DNA from: Vibrio nereis NBRC 15637
Lineage (GTDB): Bacteria; Pseudomonadota; Gammaproteobacteria; Enterobacterales; Vibrionaceae
Reading direction: 5' to 3'
Assembly (NCBI RefSeq): GCF_001591105.1
Contig: NZ_BCUD01000012.1
Span: forward strand, 1-64,000
DNA length: 64,000 bases
Made by a program: the position numbers and the translations under genes. Position 1 is the stretch's first letter, and every line of letters begins with the position of its first letter. This document shows, in pieces, positions 36,099-46,535 of this stretch. The notes beneath the pieces are model-generated. The model made no database searches and had not been told where the DNA came from. It worked only from the letters and a program-made list of their open reading frames with translations.

Positions 36099-37706
36099 CT
36101 ACATGCGGAAGATGCCAAATTTACTGTCTGGTATTGGTGCATTAAGCGCAGCAGACAGAGCAATACCCACAACATCACGTGTTTTCGCAGGGTCAATAAT
36201 GCCGTCGTCCCACAGTCGCGCACTGGCGTAGTACGCATGGCTTTGAGTCTGGTACTGCTCAGCGATAGGACGCTTAAACGCTTCTTCTTCCTCTGCGCTC
36301 CAGCTTTCACCTCTGCGCGTTTTGATATCGCGAGTCACTTGCGCCATCACGCCAGCCGCTTGCTCTCCACCCATTACGGAGATGCGCGCGTTTGGCCACA
36401 TCCACATCATGGTTGGATCATAAGCGCGTCCACACATGCCGTAGTTGCCTGCGCCATACGATCCACCAATAACCACGGTAAACTTCGGCACGTCTGCACA
36501 CGCAACAGCAGTTACCATTTTCGCGCCATGCTTGGCGATGCCTTCGGCTTCGTACTTCTGACCGACCATAAAGCCCGTGATGTTTTGCAAGAAAAGCAGA
36601 GGAATTTTGCGCTGTGCGCACAGCTCAATAAAATGTGCGCCTTTCTGTGCAGACTCTGAGAATAGAATGCCGTTGTTAGCGACAATGCCAATCGGCATGC
36701 CGTGAATATGAGCAAAGCCACAGACTAAGGTTTCACCAAAGAGCGCTTTAAATTCATCGAACTGGGAATCATCAACAATTCGAGCAATCACTTCTTTTAC
36801 ATCAAACGGCTTTTTCAGATCGGTACCTACGATGCCGTACAATTCTTGTGGCGGAAAACGCGGTTCTTGTGGCGCTTTTTGCTTGAGTTGGACGGATTTC
36901 AAGTGGTTGATTTGAGATACAGCTTGCCTTGCCAGCTCTAATGCATGGTGATCGTTTTCTGCGTAATAATCGGCCACACCAGAGGTACGGCAGTGAACGT
37001 CTGCGCCACCAAGATCTTCCGCGCTGACTTCTTCGCCAGTGGCTGCTTTTACCAGAGGCGGACCCGCTAAGAAGATTGTGCCTTGCTCTTTTACGATGAT
37101 GGAAACGTCACACATCGCAGGCACGTACGCGCCGCCAGCGGTACATAGCCCCATTACCACCGCAATTTGCGGGATACCTTTGGCCGACATACGGGCTTGG
37201 TTATAGAAAATACGACCGAAGTGGTCTTTGTCTGGGAAGACTTCATCTTGGCGGGGGAGGTTTGCACCGCCAGAGTCGACTAAGTAAACGCACGGCAGTT
37301 GGCATTTTTCTGCAATTTCCTGTGCGCGTAAGTGCTTTTTCACCGTAAGTGGGTAGTAACTACCGCCTTTTACCGTCACGTCGTTGGCGACGATCATACA
37401 CTCGGTGCCGTCTATTACACCCACGCCAGCAACCACGCCAGCGCATGGCACGTAATCTGGATACACATCCCAGCCAGCAAACTGACCGACTTCTAAAAAG
37501 GATGAACCAGGGTCGAGCAGGGAAAGAATACGCTCACGAACCGGAAGTTTGCCTTTCTTCTGCTGATGCTCGCGGGCTTTCTCACCGCCACCATCTTCGA
37601 TTTGGGCAGTCACGGTATAGAGTTGATCCACAAGAGACGCCATAGAGCGGTAGTTTTCCTGATACTGCTCTGAATGGGTATTAATATTGGTCGTCAAACA
37701 AGCCAT
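36099..37706 (-). CDS. liuB: Methylcrotonyl-CoA carboxylase beta subunit (carboxyltransferase)
   Basis: A 535-residue carboxyltransferase that adds CO2 from carboxybiotin to 3-methylcrotonyl-CoA. Motifs are [51 protein letters not shown] and the C-terminal [18 protein letters not shown] with [19 protein letters not shown]-type residues. Length is normal for MccB. It works with LiuD. An intercistronic hairpin lies between liuA and this gene, at 37729-37750. Confidence 0.95.
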   Translation of the reverse strand: MACLTTNINTHSEQYQENYRSMASLVDQLYTVTAQIEDGGGEKAREHQQKKGKLPVRERILSLLDPGSSFLEVGQFAGWDVYPDYVPCAGVVAGVGVIDGTECMIVANDVTVKGGSYYPLTVKKHLRAQEIAEKCQLPCVYLVDSGGANLPRQDEVFPDKDHFGRIFYNQARMSAKGIPQIAVVMGLCTAGGAYVPAMCDVSIIVKEQGTIFLAGPPLVKAATGEEVSAEDLGGADVHCRTSGVADYYAENDHHALELARQAVSQINHLKSVQLKQKAPQEPRFPPQELYGIVGTDLKKPFDVKEVIARIVDDSQFDEFKALFGETLVCGFAHIHGMPIGIVANNGILFSESAQKGAHFIELCAQRKIPLLFLQNITGFMVGQKYEAEGIAKHGAKMVTAVACADVPKFTVVIGGSYGAGNYGMCGRAYDPTMMWMWPNARISVMGGEQAAGVMAQVTRDIKTRRGESWSAEEEEAFKRPIAEQYQTQSHAYYASARLWDDGIIDPAKTRDVVGIALSAALNAPIPDSKFGIFRM

Positions 37707-37728
37707 AAATAGCCGATCTCCATTCGGT

Positions 37729-37750
37729 AGACGGGTGAGAACACCCGTCT
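37729..37750. promoter_or_regulatory. Intercistronic hairpin between liuA and liuB
   Basis: AGACGGGTG-AGAA-CACCCGTCT, a perfect 9-bp stem with a tetraloop. Read leftward no T-run follows, so it is more likely an mRNA stability or processing element than a terminator of liuA. Confidence 0.5.
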
Positions 37751-37819
37751 TTATTTAGGTTGAGTAAGATTTAGGTTGATTACGAAAGTGTTTTTGAGTC
37801 GGGACGCCTGGGCTGACTA

Positions 37820-38989
37820 TTAGGCGCTTTCATTAAACAATTCGCGACCAATAAGCATGCGTCGAATTTCTGAAGTGCCGGCCCCGATTTCATACAGCTT
37901 GGCATCTCGTAGCAAACGGCCGGTATCAAACTCGTTGATATAGCCGTTACCGCCAAGTAGTTGAATCGCATCCAAAGCCATTTTTGTTGCGAGTTCTGCG
38001 CTGTAGAGGATCGCACCAGCAGAATCTTTACGTGTGGTTTCACCGCGATCACAAGCGGCTGCGACTGCGTAAACATAGGCTTTAGCTGCATTCATCTGTG
38101 TGTACATATCAGCGATTTTTGCTTGCACAAGCTGGAATTCACCGATGGATTTGCCGAACTGTTTGCGGTCGTGAATGTAAGGCACAACGATATCCATACA
38201 CGCCTGCATGATGCCAAGCGGACCACCGGCAAGTACCACACGTTCGTAGTCCAAACCGCTCATCAATACTTTCACGCCTTGGTTTTCTTCGCCGAGAATG
38301 TTTTCCGCAGGGACTTCGCAGTTTTGGAATACTAGTTCACACGTATTCGAGCCGCGCATTCCCAACTTGTCGAGCTTCTGTGCCTGAGTAAATCCAGGGA
38401 ATCCGCGCTCTATAATAAACGCGGTAATGCCTTTCGCATTTAGGCTTGGCTCAGTCTTGGCGTACACAACATAAGTGTGAGCATCTGGGCCATTAGTGAT
38501 CCACATTTTGTTGCCGTTGAGCAGGAAAATGTCGCCTTTACGTTCCGCTTTAAGTTGCATAGAGACTACATCGGAACCTGCTCCGGGCTCGCTCATTGCT
38601 AGCGCGCCAATATGTTCACCGGAGATGAGCTTAGGTAGGTATTTCTCTTTTTGCGCTTGTGTGCCATTGCGGTGGATTTGGTTGACACAAAGGTTGGAGT
38701 GAGCGCCGTAACTTAATGCAACCGAAGCGGATGCTCGGCTGATTTCTTCCATAGCAATCACGTGGGCGAGATAGCCCATGTTTGCGCCACCAAACTCCTC
38801 GCTGGTGGTCACACCTAAAAGACCCATGTCACCCAGTTTGGACCAAAGTTGGTTAGGAAAGTCGTTAGATTGGTCGATAGATTGCGCTAAAGGCGCAATT
38901 TCTCTTGCAGCAAAACTATTGATTTGCTCGCGTAGCAAATCGGTATTTTCATCATAAACAAAGTTCAGGGAAGAGTAGGTAGATTTCAT
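37820..38989 (-). CDS. liuA: Isovaleryl-CoA dehydrogenase
   Basis: A 389-residue FAD enzyme that oxidises isovaleryl-CoA to 3-methylcrotonyl-CoA. The diagnostic feature is the catalytic Glu in [18 protein letters not shown], at the position used by isovaleryl-CoA dehydrogenases rather than near the C-terminus. [14 protein letters not shown] and [17 protein letters not shown] are standard acyl-CoA dehydrogenase motifs. It starts the liuABCDE order after liuR and donates electrons to EtfBA. Confidence 0.95.
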   Translation of the reverse strand: MKSTYSSLNFVYDENTDLLREQINSFAAREIAPLAQSIDQSNDFPNQLWSKLGDMGLLGVTTSEEFGGANMGYLAHVIAMEEISRASASVALSYGAHSNLCVNQIHRNGTQAQKEKYLPKLISGEHIGALAMSEPGAGSDVVSMQLKAERKGDIFLLNGNKMWITNGPDAHTYVVYAKTEPSLNAKGITAFIIERGFPGFTQAQKLDKLGMRGSNTCELVFQNCEVPAENILGEENQGVKVLMSGLDYERVVLAGGPLGIMQACMDIVVPYIHDRKQFGKSIGEFQLVQAKIADMYTQMNAAKAYVYAVAAACDRGETTRKDSAGAILYSAELATKMALDAIQLLGGNGYINEFDTGRLLRDAKLYEIGAGTSEIRRMLIGRELFNESA

Positions 38990-39048
38990 TGCGTGTCCTT
39001 GCCTTTACGTCACCTACATCCCCGTACTGTGATTAATAATAAGGGGGA

Positions 39049-39435
39049 TCAGGTGACTTTTTCGCCTTTCATGGAGCTCAGTGTATTTTCACATCGCAAC
39101 TTGGCTGCATTTAACTCCATCATTACCGCTTGGATGTCATTCGCTTGCTGTTGCAATGTCGCCTTCTTCTCTTCGATCAACCGAATCATGTAGTTCAACT
39201 GCTCAGTACTTTGATCGGTATCGTAGAGTTCAAATAACTCTTTGATATCTGCAAGAGAAAAGCCCAATCGCTTACCTCGCAAAATCAGTTTTAGTCGAAT
39301 TCGATCGCGACCATTGTAGATTCGTGTGTTGCCTTTACGCTCTGGTGTTAACAGCCCTAAGTCCTCGTAAAAGCGGATACTTCGGGTTGTAATGTCGAAC
39401 TCTTTCGCGAGTTCGCTGATCTTAAATGTATTCAT
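39049..39435 (-). CDS. liuR: MerR-family regulator of branched-chain amino acid catabolism
   Basis: A 128-residue MerR-type regulator: helix-turn-helix FKISELAKEFDITTRSIRFYEDLGLLTPER, wing KGNTRIYNGRDRIRLKLILRGKRLGF, then a dimerisation coiled coil and an effector-poor C-terminus. Position upstream of liuA, and the operators in the 210-base gap to ivdA, identify it as LiuR. Known LiuR proteins repress liu and ivd genes and are relieved by acyl-CoA intermediates. Start is ATG at 39435 without a strong ribosome site. Confidence 0.9.
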   Translation of the reverse strand: MNTFKISELAKEFDITTRSIRFYEDLGLLTPERKGNTRIYNGRDRIRLKLILRGKRLGFSLADIKELFELYDTDQSTEQLNYMIRLIEEKKATLQQQANDIQAVMMELNAAKLRCENTLSSMKGEKVT

Positions 39436-39452
39436 TCACTAACCTTACGACT

Positions 39453-39473
39453 TTCGTATAACATTCATACGAA
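39453..39473. promoter_or_regulatory. Inverted repeat at the liuR promoter
   Basis: TTCGTAT and ATACGAA form perfect 7-bp arms around 7 bases. It lies 18 bases upstream of liuR and differs from the LiuR-type boxes, so it may be a second regulator's site or a promoter-embedded operator. Confidence 0.45.
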
Positions 39474-39484
39474 TATACAGTTCG

Positions 39485-39500
39485 TTAACGTTAAAGTAAA
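39485..39500. promoter_or_regulatory. LiuR-type operator, liuR-proximal
   Basis: TTAACGTTAAAGTAAA matches TTGACGTTAACGTAAA at 14 of 16 positions. It is the closest of the three boxes to liuR. Confidence 0.55.
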
Positions 39501-39584
39501 TATACACTAGCACCCCTGGAGCGTTGATATCACTCGCATTTAAACAAAACAAACGAGCCACTCGAACAAACAATAACCTCAAAC

Positions 39585-39600
39585 TTGACGTTAACGTAAA
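39585..39600. promoter_or_regulatory. LiuR-type operator, central
   Basis: TTGACGTTAACGTAAA, the best match in the region; a copy with one base changed precedes the ABC/ligase operon at 8719. It lies about 45 bases before ivdA, overlapping the likely promoter. Confidence 0.7.
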
Positions 39601-39613
39601 TGTTAGTATAGTT

Positions 39614-39629
39614 ATGACGTAAACGTCAA
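39614..39629. promoter_or_regulatory. LiuR-type operator, ivdA-proximal
   Basis: Read leftward TTGACGTTTACGTCAT, 14 of 16 matches to the motif, and containing the perfect palindrome TGACGT-AA-ACGTCA. It ends 15 bases before the ivdA ATG. Confidence 0.6.
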
Positions 39630-39644
39630 CAGAAGGTTAACGAA

Positions 39645-40823
39645 ATGAAAAATGAAACATGGATTGTTGCCGCTAAACGAACGCCTATCGGCTCTTTTCA
39701 AGGGGCACTAGCTTCAACCGATGTCACTCAATTAGGCGCGAAAGCAATTCAAGGTGCGCTAGCCGAAAGCCAGCTAGATGCAGAAAAGATTGATGAGGTC
39801 TTGATGGGCTGCGTACTCCCAGCCGGTGCGGGTCAAGCGCCCGCAAGACAGGCCAGTTTAAAAGCGGAAATGCCACAATCGATTGGTTGTACGACGCTGA
39901 ACAAAGTTTGCGGATCTGGTATGAAGACTGTGATGCTGGCTCATGACCTTATCCAGTCTGGCAACGCGAATGCGGTTATCGCGGGTGGTATGGAGAACAT
40001 GTCTTCCTCTCCTTATCTATTAAAGAAAGCGCGAGAGGGTTTTCGCTTGGGTCACGAGCAAGTGCTCGACCACATGTTTTATGACGGTTTGCAGGATGCT
40101 TATCAAGGAGAGTTGATGGGCGTCTTTGCTGAACAAACCGCGCAAAAGTATCAATTTAGCCGTGAAAGTATGGACACTTGGGCGCAGCAATCTGTCACTC
40201 GTGCTCAGCAAGCGATTGAACAAGGCCTGTTTAAAGAAGAGATTGTTCCCGTTAACGTAAAAAGCAGACGCAGCGAAATAGTTGTGGCCGACGACGAACA
40301 GCCGAGCAAACTGGATGTAGAGAAAATTCCAACCTTGCGCCCTGCATTCGCTAAAGATGGTGGCGTAACGGCAGCAAACTCAAGCTCAATTTCTGATGGT
40401 GCATCGGCAATGGTCTTAGTTGACAGTGAATTTGGTCGTCAGGAAAACCTGCAACCTCTTGCCAAAATCGTGGCGTACAGTACGCATGCAAGACAGCCAG
40501 AAGAGTTCACCATCGCGCCGGTATTTGCCATTGAAACCCTGTTGGAAAAAACAGGTTGGGACAAATCAGATGTTGACCTTTGGGAAATCAATGAGGCTTT
40601 TGCCGTTGTGACTCAATACGCAGTAAAAGCGTTCGAACTGGACGAAAGCAAAGTGAATCCACGCGGCGGCGCATGTGCTTTAGGCCACCCAATTGGTGCA
40701 AGTGGTAACCGAATCCTGGTCACTCTGATTCATGCTCTGAAACAGACAGGCGGTAAACGCGGCGTTGCATCGCTTTGTATTGGTGGTGGCGAGGCAACCG
40801 CAATCGCGATTGAACTCTGCTAA
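39645..40823 (+). CDS. ivdA: Acetyl-CoA C-acyltransferase (thiolase)
   Basis: A 392-residue thiolase. The nucleophilic Cys is in NKVCGSGMKTV, with NEAFAV, GHPIGASG and the second Cys in CIGGGEA. It should split 2-methylacetoacetyl-CoA into acetyl-CoA and propionyl-CoA in isoleucine degradation, and acetoacetyl-CoA into two acetyl-CoA when acetoacetate is recycled. It is the first gene of the rightward ivd operon, with operators immediately upstream. RBS AGAAGG precedes the ATG. Confidence 0.93.
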   Translation: MKNETWIVAAKRTPIGSFQGALASTDVTQLGAKAIQGALAESQLDAEKIDEVLMGCVLPAGAGQAPARQASLKAEMPQSIGCTTLNKVCGSGMKTVMLAHDLIQSGNANAVIAGGMENMSSSPYLLKKAREGFRLGHEQVLDHMFYDGLQDAYQGELMGVFAEQTAQKYQFSRESMDTWAQQSVTRAQQAIEQGLFKEEIVPVNVKSRRSEIVVADDEQPSKLDVEKIPTLRPAFAKDGGVTAANSSSISDGASAMVLVDSEFGRQENLQPLAKIVAYSTHARQPEEFTIAPVFAIETLLEKTGWDKSDVDLWEINEAFAVVTQYAVKAFELDESKVNPRGGACALGHPIGASGNRILVTLIHALKQTGGKRGVASLCIGGGEATAIAIELC

Positions 40824-40891
40824 ATCATTTTCAACAAAGTTTCAACTACACAACAGACCTTACTAAAAGCTGAAAATACAAGGATGTCATC

Positions 40892-42385
40892 ATGACAGAA
40901 CAAGTAAAGCAGTATATCGGTGGTGAATTCGCCGCTTCCGACTCAAAGCAATGGCTAGATGTAACCAACCCGGCAACCAACGAAGTGATAGCGCAAGTAC
41001 CTTGTGCCACGGAATCGGAAATGGACGCGGCAATCGCCAGCGCGACGGAAACGTTTAAGCGTTGGAAAGAAGTGGCAGCGCCAGAGCGTGCGCGACTCAT
41101 GCTGCGCTACCAACATCTACTAAAAGAGCAGCATGACGAGTTGGCAATACTGCTTTCCAGCGAGACAGGTAAAACCCTTGCGGATGCAAAAGGTGACGTT
41201 TGGCGTGGTATTGAAGTGGTGGAACAAGCCGCGAATATTTGTAGTTCAATGATGGGTGAAACGGTTGAAAACGTCGCAACGAACATTGATGGATACTCTT
41301 ATGTTCAACCGCTTGGTGTTTGTGCTGGTATTACGCCGTTTAACTTTCCAGCGATGATCCCGCTGTGGATGTTCCCAATGGCAGTGGCTTGCGGTAACAC
41401 CTTCATTTTGAAGCCGTCAGAACAAGTGCCGCTTACCGCGATGAAACTGGCAGAGCTGTTTGAACAAGCAGGTGCACCAAAAGGCGTCTTGCAAGTTGTG
41501 CATGGTACGAAAGAGCAAGTTGACCGCATTCTAACCGACCCAGTGGTTCGCGCGATCTCTTTCGTGGGTTCAGTGCCAGTCGGCGAGTATATCTACAAAA
41601 CGGGTACTGATAACTTGAAGCGCGTTCAATCATTTGCGGGTGCGAAGAACCATACGGTGATAATGCCAGACGCGAATAAACAGCAAGTGATTAATAACCT
41701 TGTTGGCGCATCGGTTGGTGCGGCAGGGCAGCGCTGTATGGCGATTTCGGTCGCGGTGTTTGTTGGCGATACCAAAGAGTGGATTCCAGAGCTTAAAGAG
41801 GCGTTATCTCAGGTTCAACCTGGCGCGTGGGATGACGAAAGCGCGGGTTACGGCCCACTGATCAGTCCTCAAGCGAAGCAACGTGTCGTGAATCTGATTA
41901 GCGAAGGCAAAGCGGCGGGCGCGAACTGTGTGCTGGATGGTACGGACTGCACCGTAGACGGTCTGCCTAACGGCAACTGGGTTGGACCAACGCTGTTCAC
42001 TAACGTAACAACAGATATGTCGATTTATCAGGAAGAGATTTTTGGCCCAGTGCTGCTGACAATGGAAGTCGACAACTTAGATGAGGCCATTGAACTAATC
42101 AACAATAATCGTTTTGGTAACGGCACATCAATATTTACGGCCAATGGCGCCGCAGCGAGAAAGTATCAGCACAACATTGAAGTGGGTAACGTGGGTATTA
42201 ACGTGCCAATTCCGGTGCCATTGCCGTTCTTCTCGTTTACCGGTTGGAAAGGCAGCTTCTATGGCGATCTGCATGCGTACGGTAAGCAAGCAGTACGCTT
42301 CTACACGGAGACAAAAACCGTGACTTCTCGCTGGTTTGAAGATGATATCCCAAGTGGTCCCAATATGACCATTCAACTGAAATAA
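40892..42385 (+). CDS. mmsA: Methylmalonate-semialdehyde dehydrogenase (acylating)
   Basis: A 497-residue CoA-dependent aldehyde dehydrogenase that converts methylmalonate semialdehyde to propionyl-CoA at the end of valine degradation. The catalytic Cys is in [36 protein letters not shown] and [18 protein letters not shown] are typical of MmsA, the latter marking this subfamily within aldehyde dehydrogenases. It follows ivdA in the operon, and corresponds to ivdB in Shewanella naming. Confidence 0.95.
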   Translation: MTEQVKQYIGGEFAASDSKQWLDVTNPATNEVIAQVPCATESEMDAAIASATETFKRWKEVAAPERARLMLRYQHLLKEQHDELAILLSSETGKTLADAKGDVWRGIEVVEQAANICSSMMGETVENVATNIDGYSYVQPLGVCAGITPFNFPAMIPLWMFPMAVACGNTFILKPSEQVPLTAMKLAELFEQAGAPKGVLQVVHGTKEQVDRILTDPVVRAISFVGSVPVGEYIYKTGTDNLKRVQSFAGAKNHTVIMPDANKQQVINNLVGASVGAAGQRCMAISVAVFVGDTKEWIPELKEALSQVQPGAWDDESAGYGPLISPQAKQRVVNLISEGKAAGANCVLDGTDCTVDGLPNGNWVGPTLFTNVTTDMSIYQEEIFGPVLLTMEVDNLDEAIELINNNRFGNGTSIFTANGAAARKYQHNIEVGNVGINVPIPVPLPFFSFTGWKGSFYGDLHAYGKQAVRFYTETKTVTSRWFEDDIPSGPNMTIQLK

Positions 42386-42472
42386 TCACTCTATTTAGCG
42401 ACATTGGTAGCCAAGTTGTGACATCGGCTTGGCTCCGTTCGATTGACACAATTCATAGCTTAGGATTTCGAG

Positions 42473-43627
42473 ATGGATTTTGAATTAAATGAAGATCAGC
42501 TAGCGTTTGCAGACGCCGCCAAACAGTTTTCAGATCAAATGCTCGCGCCACATGCGGCGGAATGGGATGAAACTCACCACTTCCCTAAAGATGTGCTTCG
42601 TCAGGCGGGTGAACTGGGTTTCTTAAGTATCTACACGCCTCCAGAGCACGGTGGTTTAGGGCTTTCTCGCCTCGATGCCGCCATTATTTTTGAGCAGTTA
42701 GCCATGGGTTGTACCGCAACCACAGCCTTTATGACCATCCACAATATGGCGACGTGGATGATCACTAGCTTCGCCACACCAGAAGTGGCAGAGCAATTTA
42801 GTGCGGATTTAGTGTCAGGCGAGAAGCTCGCCTCATATTGCTTAACCGAGCCCAATGCAGGGTCTGATGCGGCCTCCCTTAAAACCAGTGCGGTACGAGA
42901 TGGTGACGAATTCGTTTTGAATGGGGCAAAAGTCTTTATTTCAGGCGCGGGCGATACAGACGTGTTGGTCGTGATGGCACGCTCATGCGGTGAAGGCGCG
43001 GGTGGTGTGTCTGCCTTTATCGTTCCTGCTGATAGTGAAGGCATTAGCTATGGAAAGAAAGAAGCCAAAATGGGTTGGAACTGCCAGTCAACACGAATGA
43101 TCACCTTCGAAAATGTGCGTATCCCCGCAGAATACCTATTAGGAGAAGAGGGCGAAGGCTTTAAATTCGCCATGCTTGGTTTAGATGGTGGTCGAATCAA
43201 TATTGCTACTTGCTCGGTCGGCACCGCGCAACAAGCACTCAATGAAGCCAAGCAATACATGACCGAGCGTAAGCAGTTCGGACGTTCACTGGCACAATTC
43301 CAAGCATTACAGTTCAAACTGGCTGATATGGCGACAGAGCTGGTGGCAGCGCGCCAAATGGTGCGACTCGCCGCCGCAAAACTGGACGCGAAACACGCAG
43401 AAAAAAGCGCCTATTGTGCAATGGCGAAACGCTTTGCCACCGATGTGGGTTTTAAGGTGTGTGATCAGGCGCTGCAAATCCATGGCGGCTATGGCTACAT
43501 CAAAGAATATCCAGTCGAGCGTCATTTCAGAGACGTTCGTGTTCATCAAATCCTTGAAGGGACTAATGAAATTATGCGTCTGATTGTCGCAAGACGCTTA
43601 CTCACGGAAGGCGTTGAGCTGGTCTAG
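42473..43627 (+). CDS. ivdC: Isobutyryl-CoA dehydrogenase (short/branched acyl-CoA dehydrogenase)
   Basis: A 384-residue FAD acyl-CoA dehydrogenase. CLTEPNAGSDAASL binds substrate and FAD. The catalytic Glu is C-terminal in QILEGTNEIMRLIVARRLL, unlike LiuA. IHGGYGYIKEYPVERHFRDVRV is also typical. In the ivd operon it oxidises isobutyryl-CoA and 2-methylbutyryl-CoA from valine and isoleucine, passing electrons to ETF. Substrate is inferred from context. Confidence 0.92.
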   Translation: MDFELNEDQLAFADAAKQFSDQMLAPHAAEWDETHHFPKDVLRQAGELGFLSIYTPPEHGGLGLSRLDAAIIFEQLAMGCTATTAFMTIHNMATWMITSFATPEVAEQFSADLVSGEKLASYCLTEPNAGSDAASLKTSAVRDGDEFVLNGAKVFISGAGDTDVLVVMARSCGEGAGGVSAFIVPADSEGISYGKKEAKMGWNCQSTRMITFENVRIPAEYLLGEEGEGFKFAMLGLDGGRINIATCSVGTAQQALNEAKQYMTERKQFGRSLAQFQALQFKLADMATELVAARQMVRLAAAKLDAKHAEKSAYCAMAKRFATDVGFKVCDQALQIHGGYGYIKEYPVERHFRDVRVHQILEGTNEIMRLIVARRLLTEGVELV

Positions 43628-43654
43628 AACGGAACTAAAAAGGACTAAAAGATT

Positions 43655-44431
43655 ATGACGGCACAAATCAAATTAGAGCGCGAAGCGCACATTGCTAAGC
43701 TGACGATTAGTAATCCACCTGCCAATACTTGGACGCTTGAATCTCTCAATCAACTTAAAGAGCTGGCGATAGAACTGAGTAATGATCGCTCTGTTTACGC
43801 GTTGGTGCTCACGGGTGAGGGGGAGAAATTCTTCTCTGCGGGGGCAGACCTGAACAACTTTGCCTCGGGGGATAAATCACAAGCGGCAGATATGGCGTTC
43901 GCATTTGGTGAAGCGTTTGAAGCGCTGTCAGCGTTCGATGGTGTTTCTATTGCGGCGATTAATGGTTATGCAATGGGCGGTGGTCTCGAGGTGGCGATGG
44001 CGTGTGATATTCGTATCGCAGAAGAACAAGTTCAAATGGCACTGCCGGAAGCGTCAGTCGGTTTACTGCCTTGCGCGGGCGGGACGCAAAACCTGACTGC
44101 CTTGGTTGGTGAAGGCTGGGCGAAGCGCATGATCCTGTGTGGCGAACGTGTGACAGCAAAGCAAGGCGAGAAAATCGGTTTAGTCGAAGAAGTGGTTGAT
44201 AAAGGTCAGGCGCTAGATGCGGCGATGGAACTCGCACAGCGTGTCGCAGGTCAATCACCGCAATCCGTTTCTGCATGTAAGGCGTTAATCCAAAACCGAC
44301 GCACGCAAACTCATGCTGCTGGTTTGGTATTAGAACGAGAGCTGTTCTTGCAGCTGTTCAATACCCAAGATCAGGCAGAAGGGGTGAATGCATTTTTGCA
44401 GAAACGTAAACCTAACTGGACCAACAGTTAA
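43655..44431 (+). CDS. ivdD: Enoyl-CoA hydratase
   Basis: A 258-residue crotonase-fold enzyme that would hydrate methacrylyl-CoA (valine) and tiglyl-CoA (isoleucine). The oxyanion hole is EKFFSAGADLNNF and the second block is NGYAMGGGLEVAMACDIRIA. The two catalytic Glu positions can be aligned to MGGGLE and ALPEASVGLLP. Start 28 bases after ivdC. It lies immediately upstream of the HIBCH gene, 10 bases apart. Confidence 0.9.
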   Translation: MTAQIKLEREAHIAKLTISNPPANTWTLESLNQLKELAIELSNDRSVYALVLTGEGEKFFSAGADLNNFASGDKSQAADMAFAFGEAFEALSAFDGVSIAAINGYAMGGGLEVAMACDIRIAEEQVQMALPEASVGLLPCAGGTQNLTALVGEGWAKRMILCGERVTAKQGEKIGLVEEVVDKGQALDAAMELAQRVAGQSPQSVSACKALIQNRRTQTHAAGLVLERELFLQLFNTQDQAEGVNAFLQKRKPNWTNS

Positions 44432-44441
44432 CGGAGGCGTC

Positions 44442-45587
44442 ATGGCCAGCAAAGTAAATGTGTCACAAATTGAGTGTGCCGACGGCTCGGCCATTGGTGT
44501 GTTGGAGTTAGACAACCCAAGCGCCCTCAATGCGCTTAGCTATGTGATGATAGAGCAACTCTACAACCAACTGCTTGAATGGCAAATGGACGACAGCATC
44601 GTCGCGGTCTTTTTGCATGCGAAGGGCGATAAAGCGTTTTGTGCCGGTGGTGATATCCAAGCGATCTACCGCGCGTTAGAGAACAAAGAACAAGACTTTG
44701 ACTCGGCGTTTTCTGCGATGGAAACCTTTTTCGATCTTGAATACCGTTGTGATCATCTCATCCACACCTATCCCAAACCAATCATCGCGTGGGGGCATGG
44801 TTATCTGATGGGCGGTGGCGTGGGCCTGTTTATGGGCGCGAGTCATCGCGTAGCGGAAACGACCACGCGATTTGCGATGCCTGAAATCAAGATAGGTTTG
44901 TACCCTGACGTTGGCGCAACTTATTTCTTAAATCAGCTCCCTAAGCATTTTGCGCTGTTTCTTGGCTTAACTGCTTGCCAAATCAATGCGACAGACATGA
45001 AAGCTCTCGGCCTGAGTAGGTGGGTTGCCTCTCCGGAAAGTAAAACCCGTTTATTAGATTCGTTAGCGAGCGTGAATTGGAGCCGTCAATCAAACATTCA
45101 CGACAAACTTTCTTCGGTTCTCAATTCTATAGAAGTCGATGAGTTGGGCACTGGAATGCTAATGCCCCATGAGACGCTGATAGAACAGCTTTGCACCGGA
45201 GAATTAGCAGATATTGTGGAAGCAATTAGCAGTATCGAAGTAGAGGATAAATGGTTCATTAATGCGCAGAAAGCACTGAACTATGGTAGTCCACTTTCTC
45301 TCAATATTACCTACCAGCAGCTCACTCAGTACCAAAAGCTGCCATTAAAAGCGTGCTTTGATATGGAGTTTAACCTGACATTGCGTTGTGGTTTAGAAGG
45401 TGATTTCAGAGAAGGGGTTCGCGCGTTAATTATTGACAAAACGAACCAACCAAATTGGCAACACAGCTGTGTTTCTGATGTGACGCCACAGGTTTTGGAG
45501 CGTTTTTTTGCCCCGATTGACTCAACCGAGTATCCACTGACCGCGACTCAAATGGCTCCGGAACCACAACAGTTGCAAGGAATATAG
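44442..45587 (+). CDS. ivdE: 3-hydroxyisobutyryl-CoA hydrolase
   Basis: A 381-residue member of the crotonase superfamily, longer than hydratases and with the HIBCH pattern: DKAFCAGGDIQAIYRAL, HGYLMGGGVGLFMGASHRV, and MPEIKIGLYPDVGATYFL with the hydrolase Glu/Asp. It removes CoA from 3-hydroxyisobutyryl-CoA so that MmsB can act. ACGGAGG precedes the ATG at 44442; the open frame begins earlier, inside ivdD. Confidence 0.9.
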   Translation: MASKVNVSQIECADGSAIGVLELDNPSALNALSYVMIEQLYNQLLEWQMDDSIVAVFLHAKGDKAFCAGGDIQAIYRALENKEQDFDSAFSAMETFFDLEYRCDHLIHTYPKPIIAWGHGYLMGGGVGLFMGASHRVAETTTRFAMPEIKIGLYPDVGATYFLNQLPKHFALFLGLTACQINATDMKALGLSRWVASPESKTRLLDSLASVNWSRQSNIHDKLSSVLNSIEVDELGTGMLMPHETLIEQLCTGELADIVEAISSIEVEDKWFINAQKALNYGSPLSLNITYQQLTQYQKLPLKACFDMEFNLTLRCGLEGDFREGVRALIIDKTNQPNWQHSCVSDVTPQVLERFFAPIDSTEYPLTATQMAPEPQQLQGI

Positions 45588-45629
45588 CCTCCAGCAATTC
45601 AGCTTCAAGGAATACAGAAGGAATATCAC

Positions 45630-46526
45630 ATGGACAAAATAGCATTTATCGGACTTGGTAACATGGGTGCGCCCATGGCTAAGAACCTACTCAGAGCGGA
45701 ACTTAATGTTGAAGTGTTCGATCTAAACCCAAGCGCGGTTGAGGAGCTCACAGGACTTGGTGCTTCGAGCGCCGATTCGGTTCAGCAAGCGGTTCAAGGC
45801 GCGAGCGTTGTCGTCACGATGCTACCAGCGAGTCAACACGTTCAAAGTGTTTATCTTGGTCAAGATGGCATCTTAGATAGCGTAGATTCTGGCACGCTGC
45901 TCATCGACTCTTCGACCATTGATCCTGCGACAGCAAGAAGCGTTGGAGAAAAAGCCGCACAGCGAGGCATCAGTTTTGTTGATGCGCCTGTTTCTGGCGG
46001 TGTAGCTGGTGCCGCTGCAGGTACACTGACTTTTATTGTTGGTGGCTCTCAAGAGGACTTTATCCAAGCGAAAGCCGTGCTTAGCCACATGGGTAAAAAC
46101 ATTTTCCATGCGGGTGATGCTGGTGCAGGTCAGGTGGCGAAAATCTGCAATAACATGATGCTGGGCATTCTAATGAGTGGCACTTGCGAAGCACTGAATT
46201 TGGGCATAGAAAACGGGCTAGACCCAAAAGTGTTGTCCGACATCATGTTGCAAAGCTCTGGCCGCAACTGGGCGTTAGAGCTGTACAACCCGTGCCCAGG
46301 CGTGATGGAAACCACCCCTGCGAGTAACGGTTATCAGGGCGGTTTCATGAGTCAGCTTATGGCGAAAGATCTCGGCCTTGCCATGGAAGCAGCAACTGCC
46401 AGCCAAAGCTCGACGCCAATGGGCAGTCTCGCGAGAAATCTTTTCAATTTTCATAATGGTCAGGGCAACGGACAGAAAGACTTTTCTAGCTTGTTTGAGT
46501 TCTACCAAAAACAGCAACAGGCATAA
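45630..46526 (+). CDS. mmsB: 3-hydroxyisobutyrate dehydrogenase
   Basis: A 298-residue NAD-dependent dehydrogenase that oxidises 3-hydroxyisobutyrate to methylmalonate semialdehyde, the substrate of MmsA. IGLGNMGAPMAKNLL is the dinucleotide motif, FVDAPVSGGVAGAAAGTLTFIVGG the substrate motif, and the catalytic Lys is in AGQVAKICNNMMLG. It corresponds to ivdF. Confidence 0.95.
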   Translation: MDKIAFIGLGNMGAPMAKNLLRAELNVEVFDLNPSAVEELTGLGASSADSVQQAVQGASVVVTMLPASQHVQSVYLGQDGILDSVDSGTLLIDSSTIDPATARSVGEKAAQRGISFVDAPVSGGVAGAAAGTLTFIVGGSQEDFIQAKAVLSHMGKNIFHAGDAGAGQVAKICNNMMLGILMSGTCEALNLGIENGLDPKVLSDIMLQSSGRNWALELYNPCPGVMETTPASNGYQGGFMSQLMAKDLGLAMEAATASQSSTPMGSLARNLFNFHNGQGNGQKDFSSLFEFYQKQQQA

Positions 46527-46535
46527 GGAAAGACT

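Noticed and set aside
36084-36659. 191-residue open frame on the plus strand
   Set aside because: It is fully antisense to liuB, which has strong family motifs; its product is Cys/His/Arg-rich shadow sequence.
45587-45630. Repeated AAGGAATA sequences between ivdE and mmsB
   Set aside because: The copies are short and imperfect and are explained by the Shine-Dalgarno sequence and local A/G bias.
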